Source: Bacillus weihaiensis
GTDB lineage: Bacteria > Bacillota > Bacilli > Bacillales > Bacillaceae
Length of the DNA stretch: 64,000 nt
Direction: 5' to 3'
NCBI RefSeq assembly: GCF_001889165.1
Contig: NZ_CP016020.1
Location: forward strand, 966,501-1,030,500
Shown: positions 56,518 through 64,000 of the stretch, one piece after another
How positions within the stretch are numbered: position 1 is the first letter of the stretch
Layout of the letters: every line of letters starts with the position of its first letter
The notes under the pieces: generated by a model
What the model was told of the DNA's origin: nothing
Seen by the model: the letters and a program-made list of their open reading frames with translations, nothing else
The model's database searches: none
Position numbers and translations under genes: made by a program

Positions 56518-56563
56518 GCTAGTTACTCTTTGGATGATTGTTAGATAAATTAGAGTAACTAGC
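56518..56563. promoter_or_regulatory. Perfect 12-bp inverted repeat in the accD leader
   Basis: GCTAGTTACTCT (56518-56529) and AGAGTAACTAGC (56552-56563) are perfect complements with a 22-base loop, followed by TTTTG and, 9 bases on, the accD ribosome binding site GGGAGGT. It could be an RNA hairpin that controls translation, a weak terminator/attenuator or a protein operator. Confidence 0.5.
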
Positions 56564-56585
56564 TTTTGAAAAGGGAGGTACCATT

Positions 56586-57458
56586 ATGCTAAAAGATTTA
56601 TTTACGACGAAACCTAAAAAGAAAAAGTATGCATCCATCCCTTCTGAACAGGCAAAACATGATGTTCCTGAGGGCATTGTCTTAAAATGTTCAAGCTGTA
56701 AAAAGATTATGTATACGAAAGAACTTAATAAAAATTTAAAAGTATGTATGAACTGTGGTCATCACCACCAGATGAATGCAAAAGAACGTATCCAGAGTCT
56801 TTTTGATGAAAGTAGCTTTGTTGAATATGATAAGGAAATGATGTCGCAAAACCCGCTGAACTTTCCAGGGTATGAAGAAAAGGTTGAAAAAGATCGTCAA
56901 AAAACAAAGCAAAATGAAGCTGTCGTAACAGGTGAGGGCTCCATTAATGGATTCCAAACAACAGTCGCTATTATGGATGCTAGCTTTAGAATGGGGAGTA
57001 TGGGATCAGTTGTTGGTGAAAAAATTACCCGTACTATTGAACGAGCAAATGAGAAGGGACTTCCTTTTATCATTTTGACTGCTTCAGGTGGTGCTAGAAT
57101 GCAAGAGGGTGTTCTAAGCCTTATGCAAATGGCAAAAACGAGTTCAGCGCTAAAACTTTTTAGTGATAATGGTGGTCTCATTATTTCTGTTATGACACAT
57201 CCTACAACTGGTGGTGTTTCTGCAAGCTTTGCTTCTTTAGGAGATTATAACTTTGCAGAGCCTGGTGCGTTAATAGGGTTTGCTGGACGCCGTATTATTG
57301 AACAAACAATTCGTGAAGAGCTTCCGGATGATTTTCAAACTGCTGAGTTTCTTTTAAAGCATGGCCAGCTAGATGCAGTGATTGATCGAAAAGATCTGAA
57401 AGACACTCTTGGGAATATCCTAGACATTCATCAATCGGGAGGTGAGATCAATTGGTAG
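56586..57458 (+). CDS. accD: Acetyl-CoA carboxylase carboxyltransferase beta subunit
   Basis: Transfers the carboxyl group from biotin to acetyl-CoA, with AccA, making malonyl-CoA for fatty acids. The 290-residue protein has a four-cysteine zinc ribbon ([24 protein letters not shown], about 36-59), then the crotonase-like carboxyltransferase core with [19 protein letters not shown]. The stop overlaps the accA TTG start by 7 bases, giving coupled, equal production of the two subunits. Confidence 0.96.
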   Translation: MLKDLFTTKPKKKKYASIPSEQAKHDVPEGIVLKCSSCKKIMYTKELNKNLKVCMNCGHHHQMNAKERIQSLFDESSFVEYDKEMMSQNPLNFPGYEEKVEKDRQKTKQNEAVVTGEGSINGFQTTVAIMDASFRMGSMGSVVGEKITRTIERANEKGLPFIILTASGGARMQEGVLSLMQMAKTSSALKLFSDNGGLIISVMTHPTTGGVSASFASLGDYNFAEPGALIGFAGRRIIEQTIREELPDDFQTAEFLLKHGQLDAVIDRKDLKDTLGNILDIHQSGGEINW

Positions 57459-58429
57459 GAGAATTAGAATTTGAAAAACCAGTGACCGAGCTAAGGAAGA
57501 AGATTAGTGAGCTAAAGGAATTTACAAGTCAATCAGATGTTGATCTATCTTCTGAAATTGAAAAATTAGAATCTCGTTTAGAAAAACTAGAAAGTGAGAT
57601 TTATACGAATATTAAACCATGGGATAGAGTTCAAATTGCGAGACATCCAAACAGACCGACAACTCTTGACTATATCGAACATATTTTCACCAATTTCTTC
57701 GAATGTCATGGGGATCGATATTACGGTGATGACGATGCGATAGTAAGTGGGATAGCAAAGTTTAGAGATTATCCAGTTACTGTCATTGGTCATCAGCGAG
57801 GAAAAGATACAAAAGAGAATATCCGAAGAAATTTCGGAATGCCACATCCAGAAGGGTATCGAAAAGCTTTAAGATTAATGAAACAGGCGGATAAGTTTAA
57901 ACGACCGATTATTTGTTTTATTGATACAAAAGGTGCATATCCAGGAAAAGCGGCAGAAGAAAGAGGTCAGAGTGAAGCCATAGCTAAAAATTTATTTGAA
58001 ATGGCAGGGTTATCTGTTCCTGTAATTTGTATTGTCATAGGTGAAGGTGGAAGTGGTGGTGCACTTGCATTGGGTGTAGGGAATTATATTCATATGCTTG
58101 AAAACTCAACCTATTCCGTTATCTCACCAGAAGGTGCTGCAGCACTTCTTTGGAAGGACTCCGGTTTAGCTAAGAAGGCAGCAGAGACAATGAAAATAAC
58201 AGCGCCTGATTTAAAGGAACTTGGAGTCATTGATGAGATTATTCCTGAAGTAAAAGGTGGCGCTCACAAGGATATACGTCAACAAGCATTAAATATTGAG
58301 AAAGTGATTGGAGATTCTCTGAAACAATTGCTGGAATTAAGCGGTGAAGAGCTAATTCAACATCGTTATAATAAGTATAAAAAAATAGGGGAAGTTTCGT
58401 TTGCAAACGAGCTTCTTGGGGTAAAATAG
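57452..58429 (+). CDS. accA: Acetyl-CoA carboxylase carboxyltransferase alpha subunit
   Basis: Partner of AccD in the carboxyltransferase tetramer. The 325-residue protein starts with a helical N-terminal part ([26 protein letters not shown]), then [20 protein letters not shown]. The core contains [46 protein letters not shown] and [19 protein letters not shown] 57452 follows CGGGAGGTGA by 7 bases and lies within the accD end. Confidence 0.96.
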   Translation: MVGELEFEKPVTELRKKISELKEFTSQSDVDLSSEIEKLESRLEKLESEIYTNIKPWDRVQIARHPNRPTTLDYIEHIFTNFFECHGDRYYGDDDAIVSGIAKFRDYPVTVIGHQRGKDTKENIRRNFGMPHPEGYRKALRLMKQADKFKRPIICFIDTKGAYPGKAAEERGQSEAIAKNLFEMAGLSVPVICIVIGEGGSGGALALGVGNYIHMLENSTYSVISPEGAAALLWKDSGLAKKAAETMKITAPDLKELGVIDEIIPEVKGGAHKDIRQQALNIEKVIGDSLKQLLELSGEELIQHRYNKYKKIGEVSFANELLGVK

Positions 58430-58431
58430 AT

Positions 58432-58466
58432 AAACGTGTGACTTAATAGTCCACGTTTTCTTTTCG
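58432..58466 (+). terminator. Terminator of accDA
   Basis: AAACGTG pairs with CACGTTT (58432-58438 with 58452-58458), with an inner GAC/GTC pairing, then TCTTTTC. It separates accDA from pfkA. Confidence 0.75.
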
Positions 58467-58619
58467 TAAGTGAAAGAGGAAAGGAAATAACTCAGGCAAG
58501 CTAGTTTAGCTTCACTATACGTAAATCATAAATGAGATAAAAAATGAATTATTTTGGAAATCCTTATGTGATGATGTCATGATGAGGGACAATTAATTTA
58601 ATAAAATTACATATTTCAA

Positions 58620-58648
58620 TAAACACAGTAGATAATTTATTGTATAAT
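58620..58648 (+). promoter_or_regulatory. Candidate promoter of pfkA-pyk
   Basis: A perfect TATAAT (58643-58648) with a weak -35 TAAACA at 17 bases. Leader of about 120 bases to pfkA. Confidence 0.5.
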
Positions 58649-58735
58649 GAAAAAGGTTCATAAGAAGGTTATTCGACAAAAAAATACAATTCGACTTTTG
58701 TTGTGATAACAAATTATTCATGGTATTTTTTATAA

Positions 58736-59734
<999 letters not shown>

Positions 59735-59840
59735 TACATGTAATGGTATCGTTTTCATAAATAATCATAAAGTGAACCGAGGGAGGGGCAAGCTTATTGT
59801 CTTGTCCCTAAATTGACTAGAATGTAGGAGGAAATAATAA

Positions 59841-61601
59841 ATGCGTAAAACAAAGATTGTTTGTACGATTGGTCCAGCTAGTGAGTCTGTAGAGAAATTA
59901 ACGGAGTTAATGGAAGCAGGAATGAATGTTTCTCGTCTTAATTTTTCACATGGAGACTTTGAAGAGCATGGGGCACGAATTGTCAATATTAGAGAAGCAG
60001 CAGCAAAGCTTAACAAGAATGTAGCAATTCTTTTAGACACTAAAGGACCTGAAATTCGTACAAATACTATGGAAAACGGTGCAGTTGAATTAGTTGCTGG
60101 AAATGAAATCATTGTCTCCATGAAAGAAGTAATTGGAACAACTGAGAAATTTTCTGTTACATATGAAGGACTAATTGACGATGTTCATATCGGTTCTACA
60201 ATCCTATTAGATGATGGCTTAATTGAACTTGAAGTTATTAGCTTAGATCATGCAAACGGTGAAATTAAAACAAAAATTAATAACAGTGGCACGTTGAAAA
60301 ATAAAAAGGGAGTAAACGTACCTGGTGTAAGCGTAAAGCTTCCTGGAATCACTGAAAAAGACGCGAAAGATATCGTGTTCGGAATTGAACAGGATGTTGA
60401 TTTTATTGCAGCTTCTTTCGTTAGACGTGCGTCAGATGTATTAGAAATTCGCGAACTTCTTGAAGAACATCATGCAGGACATATCCAAATCATTCCTAAG
60501 ATTGAAAACCAAGAAGGTGTAGATAACATCGATGAAATCCTAGAGGTTTCTGACGGGTTAATGGTAGCTCGTGGCGATCTTGGAGTAGAGATTCCTGCAG
60601 AAGAAGTACCTTTAGTTCAAAAAGAATTAATTCGCAAATGTAATGCATTAGGGAAACCGGTTATTACTGCTACTCAGATGCTTGATAGTATGCAACGTAA
60701 TCCGAGACCTACACGTGCAGAAGCAAGTGATGTAGCTAATGCAATCTTTGACGGAACAGATGCTATTATGCTTTCGGGTGAAACAGCTGCTGGTACTTAT
60801 CCAGTTGAAGCGGTTAAAACGATGCATAACATTGCATCAAGAGCGGAACAAGCATTGGATTACAAACAAATCCTTTCTAAGCGCAGCTCTCAAGTAGGCA
60901 CTACTGTAACGGATGCAATTGGACAATCAACGGCATATACTGCATTAAACTTAGGTGTTTCTGCCATTGTTACTCCAACTGAAAGTGGCCATACTGCTAG
61001 AATGATTTCTAAGTATCGTCCTAAGTCTCCAATCGTAGCAGTTACTGCTTCTGAATCAGTTTCTAGAAAGCTAGCATTAGTATGGGGAGTGTATCCAAGA
61101 AGTGGAAACGTTTCAACTACTACTGATGAAATGCTTGACCATTCTGTTCTTGAAGCAATTAACAGTGGTCTTGTCACTCATGGAGATCTTGTCGTTATTA
61201 CTGCTGGAGTACCAGTCGGTGAAGCAGGAACAACAAACTTAATGAAGGTTCATGTTATTGGTGATGTGATCGCTAAAGGTCAAGGAATTGGACGTAAATC
61301 TGCTTTCGGTAAAGTAGTTGTAGCAAGTACAGCTAAAGAAGCAAAAGAAAAAATGTCTCAAGGTTCTATCCTTGTATCTCAGTGTACAGATCGTGATATG
61401 ATGGAGGCATTAGAACAAGCTTCGGCTTTAATTACAGAAGAGGGTGGCTTAACGAGTCATGCCGCTGTTGTGGGTCTAAGTCTTGGAATACCAGTCATAG
61501 TTGGAGTTGAAGGTGCAACTTCTACATTAAAAGATGGTCAAGATATTACAGTTGATGCAATCCGTGGGGTTGTTTACGAAGGACACGCAAGCGTACTATA
61601 A
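59841..61601 (+). CDS. pyk: Pyruvate kinase with extra C-terminal PEP-utilising-like domain
   Basis: Final step of glycolysis (phosphoenolpyruvate plus ADP to pyruvate plus ATP). The 586-residue protein has the barrel and B domain ([23 protein letters not shown]; substrate-site [15 protein letters not shown]), the signature [10 protein letters not shown] and the C domain. Beyond about residue 475 lies the additional C-terminal segment of Bacillus-type enzymes, resembling the phosphohistidine domain of PEP synthase ([23 protein letters not shown]), with its His. TAGGAGG precedes ATG 59841. Confidence 0.96.
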   Translation: MRKTKIVCTIGPASESVEKLTELMEAGMNVSRLNFSHGDFEEHGARIVNIREAAAKLNKNVAILLDTKGPEIRTNTMENGAVELVAGNEIIVSMKEVIGTTEKFSVTYEGLIDDVHIGSTILLDDGLIELEVISLDHANGEIKTKINNSGTLKNKKGVNVPGVSVKLPGITEKDAKDIVFGIEQDVDFIAASFVRRASDVLEIRELLEEHHAGHIQIIPKIENQEGVDNIDEILEVSDGLMVARGDLGVEIPAEEVPLVQKELIRKCNALGKPVITATQMLDSMQRNPRPTRAEASDVANAIFDGTDAIMLSGETAAGTYPVEAVKTMHNIASRAEQALDYKQILSKRSSQVGTTVTDAIGQSTAYTALNLGVSAIVTPTESGHTARMISKYRPKSPIVAVTASESVSRKLALVWGVYPRSGNVSTTTDEMLDHSVLEAINSGLVTHGDLVVITAGVPVGEAGTTNLMKVHVIGDVIAKGQGIGRKSAFGKVVVASTAKEAKEKMSQGSILVSQCTDRDMMEALEQASALITEEGGLTSHAAVVGLSLGIPVIVGVEGATSTLKDGQDITVDAIRGVVYEGHASVL

Positions 61602-61623
61602 GAATAGAATTAATGATAGAATG

Positions 61624-61652
61624 AAGAGAAGGGAAATCCTTCTCTTTTTTCT
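61624..61652 (+). terminator. Terminator of pfkA-pyk
   Basis: AAGAGAAGG pairs with CCTTCTCTT across a 5-base loop, then a T run. Confidence 0.85.
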
Positions 61653-61852
61653 ATGGTAAAGGTTCAGATTGATTGTTTGCACTTCGTTGATTTTCTTACG
61701 TGTAAAAGGTGAATGCTTTAAAATGCAAGTGCGCCTTCCTGAGCAACAAAGATTATACTCCTATATCCTTACAGTTACCGCAATTGATGTGGAGATGGGG
61801 AGAGGTTTAAGCATGGAAAAGCCTAAAAAAAGATAATTGGGGTGATAGAGCT

Positions 61853-62239
61853 ATGAGGTTATTAATGCTATTGATTATCGTAATTCCAGCCTTAGAAATT
61901 GGTGTCCTTATTTTTTCTGGGAGAACAATAGGTGCGATACCAACCATTTTACTGATTATACTAACAGGAGTTCTTGGAGCTTGGCTAGCTAAACAACAAG
62001 GATTGGAAACACTAAGAAATGCCCAACAGCAAATGCAATTTGGACAAATTCCTGGAGCTGCTATTATAGACGGTCTTTGTATATTGGTAGGAGGATTACT
62101 ACTCCTTACACCTGGATTTATTACAGACACAACTGGCTTTTTGTTGTTAATACCATTTACTCGAAATAAAATAAAGCCACTCTTATTAAAGTTTATTAAG
62201 AATATGATAGATAAAAATCAAATAACAATTATTAGATAA
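61853..62239 (+). CDS. fxsA: FxsA family membrane protein (YtzA)
   Basis: A 128-residue protein with two to three membrane segments (about 1-20, 24-44 and 70-95) and the FxsA motif GAWLAKQQGLETLRNAQQQMQFGQIPGAAIIDG. The family name comes from an E. coli protein that relieves phage T7 exclusion; its ordinary role is unknown. Conserved between pyk and ytvI in Bacillus. GGGGTGATAG precedes ATG 61853. Confidence 0.88.
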   Translation: MRLLMLLIIVIPALEIGVLIFSGRTIGAIPTILLIILTGVLGAWLAKQQGLETLRNAQQQMQFGQIPGAAIIDGLCILVGGLLLLTPGFITDTTGFLLLIPFTRNKIKPLLLKFIKNMIDKNQITIIR

Positions 62240-62574
62240 AGGCTATCCTACTAATTGTGTGTGTAAGTAATTCTTAGTAAGTGAATTCACTTCGTAAATA
62301 AAATAATTAGAGGTTCAAAAGGCTTCAAGACGCAGAAAGAGATCTCCAAAATGTAGAAGGTATTTAAATTCTATAGGTCTTTGTTTGTTTAAAATAAGCA
62401 TTACAAAATTGATTATAGTTTTACTATTTTAAGACAAGGTTGTCGCGCAAAATTTGAAATTTCAATTTGTGCGACAACCTTATTTTTGAAATTAAACGTT
62501 AAAATCGGTGGAATAATTTAAGGTAGGCTACTGGCTATAATTAAGGTTCTAGAGATATTCACAAAGGTGAGAAT
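62240..62574. terminator. Convergent spacer with bidirectional terminator (fxsA / ytvI)
   Basis: The spacer of about 330 bases holds one long hairpin at 62436-62480: AAGGTTGTCGCGCAAA pairs with TTTGTGCGACAACCTT (one G-T pair), with the inner AATTTGAAATTTCAA extending it, then TATTTTTG. It can terminate both converging genes. Nothing else is clear. Confidence 0.8.
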
Positions 62575-63783
62575 CTATTTTCCTGTGATGAATTTCCAAG
62601 CATCTTTGTAAATACCAGCACGATACAATGTTTTAATAATCACGAGTGCAATAGGACCTGCAACTAGTCCTAAAAAACCGAGTAGCTTATAACCGACAAA
62701 TAGAGAGATAAGTGTAGCGAGAGGGTCAACACCTATTGTAGATGAAAGAATTTTAGGCTCCATGATTTGTCTTTGGATTATCACAATTATATAGAGAACA
62801 CCCAACCCTATTGCTAACGGGAGACTTCCACTAAAGGATAAATAAATAATCCATGGAACGAAAATTAAGCCTGTACCTAAATAAGGCAGGAGATCTACTA
62901 TACCAATGATTAGAGCAATGGTGATTGCGTAGTCCACCTTTAAAATGAGTAACCCAACCAGCACAATGCTAGTAGTGATGGAAATCAATGTTGCTTGCGC
63001 TCTGATGAAGCCTATCAATGCTTTTCTTAGTTCATCATAAATCGTACGACCGCTTTTTTTGGCCTTCTGGGGCATAAAGACAGAAAGAGCTGTTTTGAAT
63101 TTATACCAATCCTTACTTATAAAAAAAGTGGCAAGTAATGAAAAAATAAACACGGTGGCTGCATTTGGTAACCAGCTCACAATTGCTGGAATGTTTTCCA
63201 AAAAGTTTTTAATAAATTGTCCTACACTAGAAGCGATTTGTTCTCCAATATTTTGGATATTAATGATGATAGATTGCTGTTGACTTGTTCCAAGGGTATT
63301 AAATGCTGCCATTAGCTGGTTGTATATCGGCATAATTTTTGTCACGATAAATGTTTCAATATAAACGGCAAAAAGATCGAGATGTCCAGGGATGACTTTT
63401 GCTAAATAAGAGGTACCTGTAACAATCTCGGCAATTAATAAAACTAACACACCAGCTGTTATACTTATTAATAAAAGTAAGGAAATAATGACAGATAGCC
63501 CTCTTGGTAGCTTCCCTTTATGATGTAGGAAGTTAACGAATGGATTAATGATCATTGCTAGAAATAGTGCAATGATAAATGGGTACGTTAAGGTAGATAC
63601 ATAGAAGCATAAAAAGACACTCAATAAGGTGACACCTGCTAGTAAGATAAACCGCAGTGTGCTATAGACATACTGAATATTTATTACATTCACCTCCATT
63701 GTTGTTCCAGGATTGGTCTTAGTCGTGTTATAAACAAAAGAAGAATTGAAGTTGGAACGAAAAGGAATATTTTGATCTTCCAT
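62575..63783 (-). CDS. ytvI: YtvI, AI-2E-family membrane transporter/permease
   Basis: A polytopic membrane protein of the AI-2 exporter (UPF0118) superfamily, with about eight membrane helices in the last 360 residues and the family motif RRALIGFIRAQA-like (ELRKALIGFIRAQATLI) and VGILDLLPYLG-like (IGIVDLLPYLGTG) blocks. The substrate is unknown. The start is doubtful: the frame is open to ATG 63783, but a TATAAT on the minus strand lies only 13 bases before it, and relatives begin about 30-35 residues later. ATG 63699 is the next candidate. A perfect GGAGGTGA at about 63696-63689 is followed by no AUG, GUG or UUG at normal spacing. Confidence 0.85.
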   Translation of the reverse strand: MEDQNIPFRSNFNSSFVYNTTKTNPGTTMEVNVINIQYVYSTLRFILLAGVTLLSVFLCFYVSTLTYPFIIALFLAMIINPFVNFLHHKGKLPRGLSVIISLLLLISITAGVLVLLIAEIVTGTSYLAKVIPGHLDLFAVYIETFIVTKIMPIYNQLMAAFNTLGTSQQQSIIINIQNIGEQIASSVGQFIKNFLENIPAIVSWLPNAATVFIFSLLATFFISKDWYKFKTALSVFMPQKAKKSGRTIYDELRKALIGFIRAQATLISITTSIVLVGLLILKVDYAITIALIIGIVDLLPYLGTGLIFVPWIIYLSFSGSLPLAIGLGVLYIIVIIQRQIMEPKILSSTIGVDPLATLISLFVGYKLLGFLGLVAGPIALVIIKTLYRAGIYKDAWKFITGK

Positions 63784-64000
63784 TAAAATGTGTATTATAA
63801 TAACAGCTTGTTTATACGTACGATTTGGAGGAAAGGCAAGATTATTTTAAATGAAGGCGGTATTCATTGTAGTGGGTGCAAATCCTTTTAATAGAGCCCG
63901 ATGTGAAGGATGTTTAAATGAAACACTATCAGCTTAAGTTCACAAAGTCTTTTTTTCATAGTCTGTTCAAGGGCTTATTTTGTTCTTAATGAAGGAGGTT
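63784..64000 (+). other. Upstream region of the next gene (probably citZ)
   Basis: About 215 bases with a 28-codon open frame (63851-63937) that I do not consider a gene. The window ends with GAAGGAGGTT (63991-64000), a strong ribosome binding site for a plus-strand gene that starts just beyond. By synteny with B. subtilis (pyk-ytzA-ytvI-citZ) that gene would be citrate synthase; this cannot be checked here. Confidence 0.5.

Noticed and set aside
63851-63937. 28-codon frame near the right edge (MKAVFIVVGANPF)
   Set aside because: Very short, no ribosome binding site, and it ends before the next gene's leader.

Overview
This window looks like an ordinary chromosomal segment of a low-GC, endospore-forming member of the Bacillaceae. 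The evidence is AT-rich DNA, strong AGGAGG ribosome binding sites, frequent TTG/GTG starts, an alpha/beta-type SASP gene with a sigma-G-like promoter, GerW/YtfJ, YtrH, YtrI and RefZ, and a gene order that closely follows the Bacillus subtilis aroA-ccpA-acsA-tyrS-rpsD-ezrA-thiI-ackA-argGH-ald-dnaE-accDA-pfkA-pyk region. I found no phage, CRISPR array, tRNA, rRNA or obvious defence system. Gene names rest on my recognition of protein families and on synteny, not on a database search.

Region by region. 1-8.7 kb: a partial FtsA/PilM-like actin-fold protein (minus), AroA(G), CcpA, the acuABC operon (minus) and divergent acsA; a CRE-like operator sits between acuA and acsA. 8.6-9.3 kb: decayed mobile DNA (IS1182-type transposase remnant and palindromic repeats). 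9.3-15.5 kb: a class A penicillin-binding protein with a fibronectin III tail, a tyrosine T-box riboswitch and tyrS, a second transposase scrap, a GC-rich repeat, and rpsD with a structured leader. 16-25.5 kb: DgcP-type diguanylate cyclase, fRMsr, RefZ, HisJ, EzrA, the NifZ-ThiI pair and a SASP. 26-36.7 kb: acyl-CoA synthetase, NAD kinase, SppA, YteJ, YtfI, YtfJ, Tpx, YtxK, AckA, an EcsC-family protein and MoaB. 36.7-39 kb: a complete IS3-family element inserted into a palindromic repeat, then two small genes of unknown function. 39-50.3 kb: ArgG, ArgH, an SDR lacking its catalytic tyrosine, alanine dehydrogenase, YtkL, YtoI, YtpI, NrnA, YtrI and YtrH. 50.8-64 kb: DnaE, malic enzyme, a GntR regulator, AccD, AccA, PfkA, Pyk, FxsA, YtvI and a ribosome binding site for the next gene.

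The genes centre on carbon flow around pyruvate and acetyl-CoA: PfkA and Pyk (lower glycolysis), malic enzyme (malate to pyruvate with NAD(P)H), AccDA (acetyl-CoA to malonyl-CoA), AckA (acetate overflow), AcsA with its acetylation switch AcuA/AcuC (acetate re-use) and CcpA as master regulator. The malic enzyme, GntR regulator and accDA form one cluster with a good GntR operator at its head. The remaining genes serve translation (TyrS, S4), cell division and envelope (EzrA, RefZ, PBP), amino-acid synthesis (AroA, ArgGH, HisJ, Ald), tRNA thiolation and sporulation.

No large new system is visible. The parts most worth a second look are the interspersed palindromic repeats and their link to insertion sequences, the GntR operator and the accD leader hairpin, the unexplained ezrA-nifZ spacer, the SDR without a catalytic tyrosine, and several small genes easily missed by gene callers.
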